The notes below the pieces were generated by a model. That model did not search any database. It saw nothing but the letters and a program-made list of their open reading frames with translations, and was not told where the DNA came from. From Streptomyces sp. NBC_01298 (GTDB lineage Bacteria > Actinomycetota > Actinomycetes > Streptomycetales > Streptomycetaceae), in the NCBI RefSeq assembly GCF_035978755.1, contig NZ_CP108414.1, positions 124,001 through 188,000 of the forward strand: a DNA stretch of 64,000 bases, written 5' to 3'. Positions 50,466 to 59,895 of the stretch are shown here, piece by piece. Position 1 is the stretch's first letter. The number at the start of each line of letters is the position of its first letter. A program made the translations under genes and the position numbers.

Positions 50466-51551
50466 GTGACGTTGAGGATCGACATCAGCGGACTGCCGTC
50501 CGAGCGGCTGCGGTTCGCCGCCTCCCCGCTGGCCGAGCTGACCGCGATGCTGCACGTACTGGCCGAACCCGGGCATCACCCGCAGCTCGCCGGCTGGGCC
50601 GGGGGCGTCTGGACCGGGCTGCGGCCGGAGCTGGCGGAGCGGTTGCGGGAGGCGGAGTTCCTCTGGCGGTCCTCACGGGCCGACTTCCTGGTCCCCGCCC
50701 GGCCCCAGGCGACCCTCGCCGAGGAGCTGGACGGTGTGGACCGCATCGACGACGAAACGTACGTGACCGCCGCGCTCGTCACCACGTGCGGCAGCAACCG
50801 GGTCCACTTCGCCGCGCCGTCGCCGCTCGCCGACGCGACGGCGCGCGAGCGGGTACTGGACCTGGCCCAGGCCCGCGGCGCGCTCCAAGAGGCCTTCGCG
50901 GAACGGCTCCTCGCGGACCCGGCCGCCGTACGGGCACGGGTGCGCGACACCCTCGAACAGTGCGCCGAGGCCTTCTTCACCGCGGCCTGGAAGGGCGTCG
51001 CCGTGCGACTCGCCACCGACCTGCGCCTGAAGAACGACCTGCTCAAGCGCCAGGGCATCGGGGCGGCGCTCGCATCGGTCTCCGGCGCGGTCACCCTGGC
51101 GCCCGACGGCGACGGCGTCATCGTGGACAAGCTGCAGGACAACGCGACCTCGGCCCACGGCACCGGACTCACCTTCATCCCCAGCGTCTTCGGCCGCCCG
51201 CACCTGGTGGCGGTGCACGCGCCCGGATGGCAGCCGGTGGTGCAGTACCCGGTGGCGGAGCCGGGCCCAGCGGAACCCGCATCGCTGGCAACGGTCACGC
51301 TGAGACTGGACGCACTCGCCCATCCGGTACGGCTGCGGCTACTGCGCACCCTGGCCCGCGGCCCGCACACCAACGGTGAACTGGCCCACGCCTGGGAACT
51401 CTCACCCCCGGAGGTCTCCCGCCACCTCGCCGTCCTGCGCCGCGCGGGCCTGCTCACGGCCCGCCGGCACGGCCGTTACGTCCGCTACACCCTCAACCTG
51501 ACCGACCTGACGGCCCTGGGCTCCGACCTGCTGGCGGCCGTACTGCGCTGA
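50466..51551 (+). CDS. ArsR-type regulator with N-terminal DUF5937-like domain
   Basis: A 361-residue regulator. The first 250 residues match the ligand-type front domain found in actinobacterial ArsR proteins (RFAASPLAELTAMLHVL, LKNDLLKRQGIGAALAS). The last 90 residues are an ArsR winged helix (LDALAHPVRLRLLRTLARG, LSPPEVSRHLAVLRRAGLL, RHGRYVRYTLN). The GTG at 50466 opens it. It is divergent from an MFS exporter with a perfect inverted repeat between, a classic autoregulated efflux pair. The inducer is unknown. Confidence 0.9.
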   Translation: MTLRIDISGLPSERLRFAASPLAELTAMLHVLAEPGHHPQLAGWAGGVWTGLRPELAERLREAEFLWRSSRADFLVPARPQATLAEELDGVDRIDDETYVTAALVTTCGSNRVHFAAPSPLADATARERVLDLAQARGALQEAFAERLLADPAAVRARVRDTLEQCAEAFFTAAWKGVAVRLATDLRLKNDLLKRQGIGAALASVSGAVTLAPDGDGVIVDKLQDNATSAHGTGLTFIPSVFGRPHLVAVHAPGWQPVVQYPVAEPGPAEPASLATVTLRLDALAHPVRLRLLRTLARGPHTNGELAHAWELSPPEVSRHLAVLRRAGLLTARRHGRYVRYTLNLTDLTALGSDLLAAVLR

Positions 51552-51839
51552 GCGCTCAAGCCCGACCCTGCCCCGGCCGGTCCGCCGTACGACTGCCGCC
51601 GGCGGTGCTGGGGTTCGACCTGGAACTGCGGCCGGGTGCGGGTCCGCCGAGCGGCAAGTCGGTAGGGTGGCGGTGTCCTCCGGGCGCAGGAGGGCGGCGA
51701 GCTGGGTGTCAGCCCACCAACCGACGGTACGGGGTGCCCCTGTTCGGGAGCGAACCGCGAGGTCGATGCCGATGGTGCGGCCGTCGTGGTCCGGATAGAC
51801 GCGGACGGTGCCGGGGGTGGTGCCGGTGCCGGCACTCAC
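51402..51839 (-). CDS. possible hypothetical protein coupled to a secreted-protein gene
   Basis: A frame of 145 residues starting with GTG at 51839, which overlaps the stop of the upstream gene as GTGA. The first 55 residues look like a real protein (TVRVYPDHDGRTIGIDLAVR, RTVGWWADTQLAALLR). The rest is low in structure and runs 150 bases into the convergent ArsR gene, so the true end may be earlier or the gene may be broken. No family is recognised. Confidence 0.35.
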   Translation of the reverse strand: MSAGTGTTPGTVRVYPDHDGRTIGIDLAVRSRTGAPRTVGWWADTQLAALLRPEDTATLPTCRSADPHPAAVPGRTPAPPAAVVRRTGRGRVGLERSAQYGRQQVGAQGRQVGQVEGVADVTAVPAGREQARAAQDGEVAGDLRG

Positions 51840-52201
51840 AGGTTGTTGACATCCCAGTCGCGGAGGGACCAGTTGATCCTGTGCCAAGGCTGCTGGGGAT
51901 CCCGATCCTGGAGCACGGGGGCGGCCGGTGAGAGCGCACCGGCAGGCACTGGCACACCGGCCGTCGGCGGGGTCCGGTTCCCGAAGCGCCTGGCGTACTC
52001 CTCGTTCGACAGGATCAGCAGTTCGGCTTCGTCGTCCGGGGCGGGACCTGCCGCGGGCCGGGACGCGGACACCGGAACGCCGGTCGGCACGATGTGCGGC
52101 CCGGCCGCGGTCCTCGTCTCGGTGGCCTGGGCGAGGGTGACGGGCAGGGACAGCGTGAGGGCCGCGCCGGCCGCAGCCGCAGCCCACTTCTTGATCGTCA
52201 T
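51836..52201 (-). CDS. small secreted protein, unknown function
   Basis: A 121-residue protein with a signal peptide (MTIKKW, hydrophobic Ala-rich core, cleavage near AQATE, residue 27). A Pro/Ala-rich mature region follows, containing LLILSNEEYARRFGNR and ending HRINWSLRDWDVNNL. There is no clear ribosome binding site at normal distance. It is followed by a coupled frame at 51839. Function unknown. Confidence 0.6.
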   Translation of the reverse strand: MTIKKWAAAAAGAALTLSLPVTLAQATETRTAAGPHIVPTGVPVSASRPAAGPAPDDEAELLILSNEEYARRFGNRTPPTAGVPVPAGALSPAAPVLQDRDPQQPWHRINWSLRDWDVNNL

Positions 52202-52549
52202 GGGCCGGTTCTATCTGCTCCGACACCGTTGGCGGCAGGCCCGCGAAGAAGGGTTCACCCATCCAGGCAGACCAGTTCACCGGCGAAACGTCACTGCACC
52301 CCCCGCGGACAGCCCCGGGCACGGCGGCCCCGGCACCGGCCGCGACGCTTCGGCCGACCCCTCATTCGAATCAGGTCGGGCAGCATCAGGTGCTGCGGTA
52401 GAACATCGCGCACAGCAGTACCGAGTTGTCGGTGACCAGCCAGGCGCGGTAGTCGGTGCTGTCGTTCTGCCCGCGCCGGCAGGTCGCTGCGCTCGCGTCG
52501 GCCGGGGCGCGGTAGACGCCGGTGATGTGTTCGACGGCGCCGGGCTCGC

Positions 52550-53212
52550 TCAGGCGAAGCGCTTGATCCTGGGGAACTTCGCGGTGGTGTCTACGTAGTA
52601 CTTGCGGACCAGCGGGCCGAAGCCGGCGTCCTTGTCGCCGAGGATCATCGACTTGACGACCCCCAGGCTCTTCGCCGGGGTGAACTCCTCCGGCTTCGTC
52701 TCGGGCTCCCCCGAGACCAGTGCCTTCCACGCCGCCCGGGACTCCGTCGTGGCGCTGACGTCCGGGTCGAGGCCCAGGTAGTAGACGCGGTCGTCGGCGT
52801 CCTTCCCGACGGCCAGGAAGACGATCACGTGGAATCCGGATTTGAAATTGCTCTCGGCCCCGCCCACGTGGCTGGCGGGACCGTTGACGTACACGGCTCG
52901 CTCGGACTTGAGGGCCGTGTCGATGCCGGTCCACGCGGCCGAGGCATTGATCACCGACCCGAGGTCGGCGGGCGTGAAGAGCCTGCCCTCCCCGGGGCTC
53001 AGCAGAGCGCCGACCACCTTGGCGCGCTCCTGGCAGTTGACGTCCATCATCTTGCCGAACGCGGAATCGACCGGCATCTGCAGCCAGCACGTGAGGCGCT
53101 TGAGGCCGGTGCCGCCCTCCGTCTCGCCCACCGCCGTCGCGATCCGGTCCCTGATGTCCTTGAGCGCCGGCGTGGGCTTGTCGCCGGCCTGAACGTGCGC
53201 CTGCTCGATCAC
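52550..53212 (-). CDS. hypothetical protein, probably frameshifted near its C-terminus
   Basis: A 220-residue soluble protein of unknown function. The GTG at 53212 follows GGGGGGA at about seven bases and is preferred to upstream starts. The centre holds VGGAESNFKSGFHVIVFLAVGKD and a following KSMILGDKDAGFGPLVRKYYVDTTAKFPRIKRF. After the stop at 52550 the next frame continues for 55 protein-like residues (EHITGVYRAPADASAATCRRG, AWLVTDNSVLLCAMFYRST) to 52386. The intact gene may therefore have encoded about 275 residues and lost the frame near 52555. Confidence 0.6.
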   Translation of the reverse strand: MIEQAHVQAGDKPTPALKDIRDRIATAVGETEGGTGLKRLTCWLQMPVDSAFGKMMDVNCQERAKVVGALLSPGEGRLFTPADLGSVINASAAWTGIDTALKSERAVYVNGPASHVGGAESNFKSGFHVIVFLAVGKDADDRVYYLGLDPDVSATTESRAAWKALVSGEPETKPEEFTPAKSLGVVKSMILGDKDAGFGPLVRKYYVDTTAKFPRIKRFA

Positions 53213-53337
53213 GAAGCATCCCCCCGAATGTGGGCCCCACTTGGCCCCCACCATGACGCACGGAGCGTACCCGCGAGGGCGCGGAGCGTGAAGGCCCTGG
53301 GACGACCGACACCGCACCGCAGGCGGCCGAGGCCTCC

Positions 53338-53906
53338 GTGGGAGCGCGCGCCCTGGTCGAGGGACGCGTCGACTACGGGCATGTCGGCTCCTACAGCCGG
53401 GCCGAGGGATGCGCCGGGGTCACGCTCAGCGGGAAGGCGTTCGCCGGGGCGAAGGGCTTGGTCGCCAGAGGAGCGGAGGCCGACGGAGGAGCGCAGGTCG
53501 GCGGGATCGGCTTCGGCTCGACGGCGGAGGGCTGGTACGGTCCCGGTGCCGAGGCGAGGCCGGCCTTCCGCAAGGAGGACGACGGCGAATACCACCCCGC
53601 CGGCAAGCTGGGCCTCTCCCCCGGCAAGGCGGCACCGTGGGCCTCGAGTTCACCGTCGACCCCGACAAGGTCGTGGATGCCGTCGGCGGCTCGGGCTACG
53701 CAGTCGGCGACCATCTCAACGGGCCGGACGTGCCGTACCTGGTGCGCGTCGCCACTCCCGCGGAGGGCGCCGACCTGGTGGCCGAGTGGCGGATCCTGGA
53801 GCCGGCCTGGCGCACCCTCTTCGCCACGACCCAGTTGGACCGGACGCGGGACGCCGTCCTCGGTGCCGGATGGACCTGGCGCGGGGTCGCCTTCGGCAAG
53901 CTCTGA
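53338..53906 (+). pseudogene. remnant of a large Streptomyces polymorphic-toxin-like protein, frameshifted and fused
   Basis: The first frame carries the Gly/Ala-rich repeat typical of the central part of large Streptomyces secreted or WXG-associated proteins (GKAFAGAKGLVARGAEADGG, FRKEDDGEYHPAGKLGLS). Near 53635 the natural continuation VGLEFTVDPDKVVDAVG lies in the next frame, so a base has been lost or gained. After about 53710 the sequence changes to an unrelated short domain (PYLVRVATPAEGADLVAEWRI) ending at 53906. The N-terminal part of the large protein is missing. Confidence 0.6.
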
Positions 53907-54166
53907 CGGCGGGCGCCGACCGGATTCAACGGCAGGCCTCGTACGCGACCGCAGCGTGGCCGCCGTGTCCGCGTGTACCGGCCTGGCACGCTGATCGGCG
54001 GCGGCGCCCCGGGGCGGTCCAGTAGCCGACCCGCTCGGCGACAGATGAGTGGCCGTCCACACATGGACGTGTTCAAAGTCCGGGGTCAAGGCCCGGACAG
54101 ACCGACCGGATCCACGGCATGATCCACGCAGGTAGCAGTACGTCGGGGTGAGGGGCGGGGCTATTC

Positions 54167-54652
54167 ATGGGTGGGGACTCGCGCGCGAGGACGTCGGGCA
54201 CCATCGAGTACGGACCGCTGCCCCCGCGCTCGGTCTGGGGGCTGCGATGCCAGTTCCATCTGCAGTGGATCTATGTTCCCGTAGGTCTCGCCGTGGCCGT
54301 AGTCGCATCGGTATTCGCCGGTGGCGGCGGGGCGCCGTTGTTCGGCAAGACGCCGAAAGGCGTGCCGAGGGATCCGTACGGGGACAGCGTGCTGCTGTCC
54401 CGGCGCCAGTACAGGCTGGAGCTGAACGGCACCCCCGAGCAGTGGCGGGTGCGTGCCGGCTTCGCCCTGCGGCGGGCCATCGGACCAGGTTCCCATGGCC
54501 CTGACGCGACGATTTCGCTTCCCGTCAGCGCCTACCGCGGACTCGGGCTTGAGGGCCTCGATGAGCTGGCAGGTGCGCTGGGGTGGCGTCTCGATCGGGA
54601 GCGTCTGCGGTTCGGGGCGGTGGTCCTCAAGCCGGTGCCTACGCCTCGGTGA
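54167..54652 (+). CDS. membrane protein, unknown function
   Basis: A 161-residue protein with one membrane helix (WIYVPVGLAVAVVASVFAGG, residues 34-53) and a soluble C-terminal domain of about 100 residues (LLSRRQYRLELNGTPEQW, GLEGLDELAGALGWRLDRERL). The start at 54167 follows GGGGC. No family is known to me. It stands between relics and may be independent. Confidence 0.6.
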   Translation: MGGDSRARTSGTIEYGPLPPRSVWGLRCQFHLQWIYVPVGLAVAVVASVFAGGGGAPLFGKTPKGVPRDPYGDSVLLSRRQYRLELNGTPEQWRVRAGFALRRAIGPGSHGPDATISLPVSAYRGLGLEGLDELAGALGWRLDRERLRFGAVVLKPVPTPR

Positions 54653-54781
54653 CGCTCGGCGAGCCGACTGGCACTCCTCGGTCATCAGTATCAGCATCAC
54701 CTCGACCCGCACCCAGTGGACCCGCACCCGGTCGGCCAGAGCCTCCCCGACGAGGGCCGCACGGGTCCCGACCGGGGCGGC

Positions 54782-55601
54782 TCAGGCTGCCTTGCCCTGC
54801 TTCTGCTCCTTGTAGAAGGCGGTCATGTCCGCTACCTCCGAGGCCGGGGGCACTTCGACGGTCTTCGCGGTCCCGAAGGAGAGGAAGTCCATCGTCATGC
54901 TCACCGCGCCGATGGCCTGGTTCAGCCGTGCCGGCATCCCGTTGTCGTCCAGCCACACGTCCGTCACGATCTCGCCGGACACCCCGAGGTGCTTGTACAT
55001 GTCGCTGGCGGCGGCTCCCATCTTCGCGGCGGGGACCGAGGCCCGGTAGTGCTTGGTGTTCCTCCCGTTGACGCCTTCCGCGCCGATCAGGGATGCGGTC
55101 TTCGCGTACTTCAGGCTCTTGAGGGCCTCCGTCGGGTCACCCTGTGCGGCGGACGCCCCCCTTCTCGCCGAGGACCGCGGACATCTCCACCCGGATCCAG
55201 GTCTTGCCCTTGTACGGGCCCTCCTCGATCCGGTCGACCTCGTAGTAGTAGGCGCCCTTCGCGAGGCGCATCGTCACGGTGCCGTCCTCGACCATCTCCT
55301 CCATTTGGAGGTCCTTGGCCGGCATCACGGTCTCCATCGCCACGCCGTCGCCCCAGGAGTAGAGGCCCTTCATCGTGACCGGCTTGCCGCCGGTGTCCGG
55401 GCTCGTCACCGTGGCGATGATGTCGGCCGAGCCCGCCTGCGAGGCCTCATCGGACGCGCGGGACAGCGCCCCGAGGATCGCTTGGGCGGATTCGCCGGCC
55501 TTCTCACCGGCCTTCTGCGTGACCGCCCCGGCCGAGCAGCCCGCCGTCCCCACCACCACGGCCGCCGCAACCGCGAAACCGGCCATCGTCCTGGTACTCA
55601 T
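54782..55601 (-). pseudogene. LppX/LprG-like lipoprotein with one-base frameshift
   Basis: The first part, from ATG 55601, has a lipoprotein signal with lipobox VVGTAGC near residue 21. A domain follows that resembles LppX/LprAFG-like lipid-binding lipoproteins (ADIIATVTSPDTGGKPVTMKG, YYYEVDRIEEGPYKGKTWI). The frame is lost in a run of six C at 55156-55161 (six G on the coding strand). Reading with five restores GEKGASAAQGDPTEALKSL and runs to a natural end at 54782 (VADMTAFYKEQKQGKAA). The total fits 272 residues plus one extra base. It could be a real mutation, a slippage-controlled switch or a sequencing error. Confidence 0.8.
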
Positions 55602-56007
55602 TTCCCCACCCCTGCATGCTGTCTGTTCGTGGTGCCCACGGATACGCGCCGCCCCCACGGGTGTGTTCCGTCAGGGGCGGCCGTGTGCACCGGCCTCCCC
55701 TTGCCGGCGCGAAGTCGAAGGATCATCGCACGCCCCTCTGACATCGCGCTCGGCACCCCATTCCCTTTCGGAACGGAAGAATCCGCAGCTCACATACGGC
55801 GGAGGGGACCTGGGCGCGGTCCGAGCGCAGTGTCAGGGTCTGCGGGGGCTCGGCGCCAAAGGTCCTGGAGAAGACCGGCGACAGAGCGTCGTACATGCCG
55901 ACGCCATCGGCATGGCTGCCCTGGGACCCCTCCGCGAGCGCGGCGATGCCCAACGCCAGGGGCCCGTAGGTGTCGTCACATTGAGGACGTGGCCTCGCCG
56001 CGGTGCG
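55602..56007. other. 406-base stretch without a recognised gene
   Basis: A minus-strand open frame at 55723-55953 has a protein-like segment (VGMYDALSPVFSRTFGAEPP) but no good start or known family. It may be a relic. Nothing else is seen. Confidence 0.35.
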
Positions 56008-56733
56008 TCAATGCCGGCAGGACGGCCGGACGCTGAGCAGCTCGGTCCGCAGCACGGGTGCGCCGTCGACCGGTGCCGGGTCCTCCGCGGTCGGTTCGAT
56101 GCCTCCGGCGGCGACTTTGTCGAGTGTCGTCAGGCCGTCGGCGCCGACCGTGCCGAACACCGTGTAGTTCGGTCGCAGCGCGGAATCGCCGTAGACGACG
56201 AAGAACTGTGAACCGTTCGTGTTCGGACCGGCGTTGGCCATCGCCAGCAGGCCCCGCCCGTAGAGGCGGCGCGCGCCGGTCGGATCGGTCGGTGCCGGCG
56301 GCAGGTCCACCGGCAGCTCGTCCTTGTACTTGTACCCGGGCCCGCCCTCACCGGTACCGGTGGGGTCACCGCACTGCAGGACCTTCAGCGTCGGGTACGC
56401 CGTCAAACGGTGGCACACCGTACGGTCGTAGAACCCGTGCCGTGCCAGGTGCAGGAAACTCTGGACCGTGCACGGCGCCTTGGCCCGGTCCAACCGCAGC
56501 GGGAGCGGGCCCTGGCTGGTCGGAACAGCCAGATCGACCGTGCCACGACTGGGGGTGCGCCGCGGGTCGGGCGGCAGCGGAACGGAGCGCGCCGGCGGCT
56601 CGTCCGGGGTCTGTGTGTACTGGCAGGGGCCGTGCGTCGTGCGCGGCGGAGCGTCCTCGGAAGCGGTGGCGACGCTCCCCCCGGACACGACTAACCCCAC
56701 GGCCGCCAGTGCGCTGATCAGTGCCCGCTTCAT
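56008..56733 (-). CDS. secreted cyclophilin-type peptidyl-prolyl isomerase
   Basis: A 241-residue cyclophilin with a signal peptide (MKRALIS, hydrophobic core, cleavage near ATASE). The isomerase domain occupies about residues 70-240: VQSFLHLARHGFYDRTVCHRL at the start, LLAMANAGPNTNGSQFFVVYGD as the core signature, and LRPNYTVFGTV. The usual FHR motif (catalytic Arg) appears as CHRL. It should catalyse proline isomerisation in extracytoplasmic proteins. Start 56733 is nine bases after AGGG; an upstream in-frame start would spoil the signal peptide. Monocistronic. Confidence 0.9.
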   Translation of the reverse strand: MKRALISALAAVGLVVSGGSVATASEDAPPRTTHGPCQYTQTPDEPPARSVPLPPDPRRTPSRGTVDLAVPTSQGPLPLRLDRAKAPCTVQSFLHLARHGFYDRTVCHRLTAYPTLKVLQCGDPTGTGEGGPGYKYKDELPVDLPPAPTDPTGARRLYGRGLLAMANAGPNTNGSQFFVVYGDSALRPNYTVFGTVGADGLTTLDKVAAGGIEPTAEDPAPVDGAPVLRTELLSVRPSCRH

Positions 56734-57179
56734 CTCGTACGCCCTCTCGATGATCGCCAAGTCCTGGAGCGGTCGCAGTCTAGGGCGCGGGGTCGATCCG
56801 CGGGAATAGCAGGAGGCAGGAGGCCGGCCTGGCCGACCCCGAGGTGCCGTCGGATGCCTGACGGCTCAAGCCGCATCGCTATCCGTTGGTGGGCGCCCGG
56901 CACTCCGAGGAGGGGGGTGGATTACCGGGCACCCGGCATCAGGGACGGTCCTGTCCCGCGACCCCCGCTGCCATGAAGACCCACATGCACATCGGACGGT
57001 CAGGGGTGCCGACGGGTGCGCACAAGGGAACTCGGCCCTTCAACGACCCAGAAGACAAACGGTTCTGCACACGCGTCCGGACCCCGCACCGGACCGACAC
57101 CGGCTCGTTGAGCGGGGCACGGGTGATCGGACGGAACCGGGGGACCCGCAGAACTCCTCCCCGGGCTTCCGAACGTAAG
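56734..57179. other. 446-base intergenic stretch without a recognised gene
   Basis: Frames on both strands lack motifs and ribosome binding sites. It separates the divergent-looking end of the WapI-like gene and the cyclophilin promoter. No repeat or hairpin was noticed. Confidence 0.4.
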
Positions 57180-57662
57180 TCAGCGGGTCGGGAAGGACGC
57201 CAGGGAAAGATCCCACTGGTCTGCCGCGTGAAGCAGTGCGGCTGTGTCCACCCGCACTTCCAGGAAGTACTGGTAGATGTCCGGCCCGTCTTCGCCCTGG
57301 TGCCAAGGCGGTCTCGCCTCCAGGGACAGGTGGAGGCGAATCGTCGCCCCGGTTTCGTCCCGGTCGGCGAGGCTGAAGGCCAGGACCGGTTCGTTGAACC
57401 AGGTATCCGGGGACCAATAGCCTTCGGCATCGGGCCCCGTCACGGCCACCGTCCCCGCGGCGGCCCCACGCATCCACGCGCCGACCTCGCGGGCCTCGCA
57501 GTTCAGCAAAGCGGGATCGGTGAAGGACCAGCTTCCGTCGGGAGTCTTCACCGTGCCACCGATGACGAGCCAGTTGTCGTCGTAGCGGTCACCTTGGGCC
57601 GCGGCGAACTGATAGCTCAGCGGGCGAAGCTCGACGCTGTTTACATGATCATTCAAAAGCAC
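57180..57662 (-). CDS. WapI/DUF6228-like small protein
   Basis: A 160-residue soluble protein of beta-rich character resembling the WapI/DUF6228 group ([46 protein letters not shown]). Some of that group are immunity proteins against contact-dependent toxins, but no toxin gene adjoins. The start is unclear: GTG at 57662 lies 31 bases after the end of the YhgE-like gene and lacks a good ribosome binding site. It may be the last gene of that operon. Confidence 0.6.
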   Translation of the reverse strand: MLLNDHVNSVELRPLSYQFAAAQGDRYDDNWLVIGGTVKTPDGSWSFTDPALLNCEAREVGAWMRGAAAGTVAVTGPDAEGYWSPDTWFNEPVLAFSLADRDETGATIRLHLSLEARPPWHQGEDGPDIYQYFLEVRVDTAALLHAADQWDLSLASFPTR

Positions 57663-57692
57663 TGTCAGAGGATCTCATGGCGCGTCGCAGCC

Positions 57693-59895
57693 TTACATCT
57701 CCACGGCGGGTTTCATCCTGCCGAAGGTCCAGGTGCGCTGGTTGTGGGCGATCAGGACGGCCAGGGCGAGTGCCCCCGCGAGGTATCCCGTCAGCATGAG
57801 CACGTCGAACCAGAAGTCCTGTTCCCTGCCACCGGAGATGGAGACGCGCAGCCCGTCGATCAGGTACGACATCGGCAGAACCGGGTGCAGGGACTTGAAG
57901 GGCTGTGGTGATGTGAGGACGGGGTACGTGCCGCCCCCCGAGGTCAGCTGCAGCATCAGCAGCACGAGTGAGAGCAGCCCGCCGACCACGCCGAGGGCGG
58001 CCCTGAGGGCGTAGGAGATCGCAGTGAACGCCGCCGCGCCCAGCACCATGATCCCGACGGTGTGCACGGGCTGGAGCGGGTCGAGGCCGAGGCCCAGGTC
58101 GACCGCGGCGTAGAGGACGCCGACCGCGAGGACCCCGATGCCCAGGATCGGCAGCCAGCCCCCGAGGGCGATGGTCGTCGAGGGCAGGTCCCCGGCCAGC
58201 GCCCTGGAGTTGAAGGGCCGCAGGATCTGGTAGCCGAGGAGCCCGAGGACCCATAGGGCGATGCCGAAGAAGAAGGGGGCCAGGCCGCGGCCGTTGACGT
58301 GGGCCGGGTTCTCGACGTCGGTGCGGATCTCCACGGGGTTGGACAGTACGTCGGCCATTTTGGCCCGCAGGTCCGGACGGATCGAGGGGATCTTCTTCAC
58401 GCCCGAGTCGAGTCCGTTCGCCAGCTCGTTCGCCCCCGTCTTGAGCCGGACCAAGCCGGTCGTCAGCTCGTTCGCGCCGTCCTTGGCCTTGCCCAGGTTG
58501 TCGCGGAGCAGGTTCGCACCGTCCGCGACCTGGTGTGCGCCGTCGTTGAGGAGCTGGACCTGTGCCCGCGCTTCGGCGATGGTGCCCGGAAGCTCGGTGA
58601 TGCGGGCGGCGGCCTCGTCGACGATGCCCGCCAGGCGCCGTACGGCGGCGTTGATCCGGTGCTGGGACGTGTCGACCCATTCGGCCGCGATCTTCACGTC
58701 CTTCGTCAGTTCGAACGAGTCCGGTGCACACCGGGCCGGGGTCGCCCGCACACCTGTGCTTGACGTGGCGGTGGACCGCGGCGGCCGCTCGGGCCGCCTT
58801 CGTGGTGGCTCTGGTGAGGTCGTCAGAGATCGTGAGCACGGTGTTCTCGCCCGTGACGAGCAGTTTCGCGAGCGCTTCGAGCGTGGGTGGCACCGTGGTG
58901 GCCTTGGTGAGGAGGCGCTGGAGGGCGTGCAGGTCCTTGGAGACCTTCACTGTGGTCCGGTGCGCGGTGGTCGCCGCCTGGATCGCGTCGCGGCAGACGG
59001 GTCCCCGGTCTCCGGCGCACAGCTGCTTGACCGTCGTCAACACGGAGGCGGTGTCCACGACCGCCTTGTCCGCCAGCTGGGTCAGCACTTCCACCGTCGA
59101 GGATGCCGCCCCCGCTCCCTCCCGGACGGCGGAGGCGATGTGCGCGGCCTCGCCCTCGGCCATCGCCACGGCCTCGTCCACCGCGTCGACCAGCTGCTGG
59201 GTGCCGTCGGCCACCTGTCCGGCGCCGTCGGCCAGGGTTTTCGAGCCGTCGGAGAGCTGGCTGATGCCGTCGGCGAGCTTCTGGGCTCCACCGACCGCCG
59301 TGCCCGTGCCCGTCGAGAGTTTCGCCGCGCCGTCCGCCGCCTTGGTCATCTGGTCGTGCAGCTCGGGCAGCTTCCCCAGTACGCCTTGGGTGTAGGCCTT
59401 GAAGGCCGCGGAGTTGACGCGGCGTTGCAGCTCCGGCTCGGCGGATTCGCCCATCTTTCCGATGGTGAACCCGCGCGCGTCGTTCAGGGGGAAGGTGAGG
59501 TGGGCGCGCCGGGGCTCCAGGGACAGGGGGCTGGCCAGGTCCGCGCTGAAGTTCCGGGGCACCGTCACGATGAAGTAGTAGGTGCCGTCCTCGAGTCCGC
59601 GCCGGGCCTCGTCCTCACTGACGAACCGCCAGCCCAGGGTGTGGTCCTGGGTCAGCTCCTCGACGAACTTGTTGCCCGCGTCGACGGTCTTGCCCATCGC
59701 CGTCACCGGCTGGTCCAGGTTCACCACCGCTACGGGTACGTTCTTCAGCCTGCCGTACGGGTCCCAGTTGGACCACAGGTACAGCCCACCGTAGAGCGTC
59801 GGCAGCAGAACCAGCGCGAGGGGGACCAGCCGGCGGACCAGGGGGCCGGTCGTGAACCGGGCGAGCTCGACGGCGGCGAGCCGCAGTGCGCTCAT
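57693..59895 (-). pseudogene. YhgE/Pip-type membrane protein (phage infection protein family), frameshifted
   Basis: The first frame, from ATG 59895, has an N-terminal membrane helix (LVPLALVLLPTLYGGLYLWSN). An extracellular domain with GLEDGTYYFIVTVP follows, then long hydrophobic-heptad stretches (GAQKLADGISQLSDGSKTLADGAGQVADG), all typical of YhgE/Pip proteins. Near 58725 the frame is lost. The other frame continues with APDSFELTKDVK, more heptads and five or six membrane helices to the end at 57693. The length, 734 codons plus one base, fits a two-base deletion inside a repeated CAGDxGPVC motif. The gene overlaps the upstream ATPase stop (ATGA). Confidence 0.88.
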
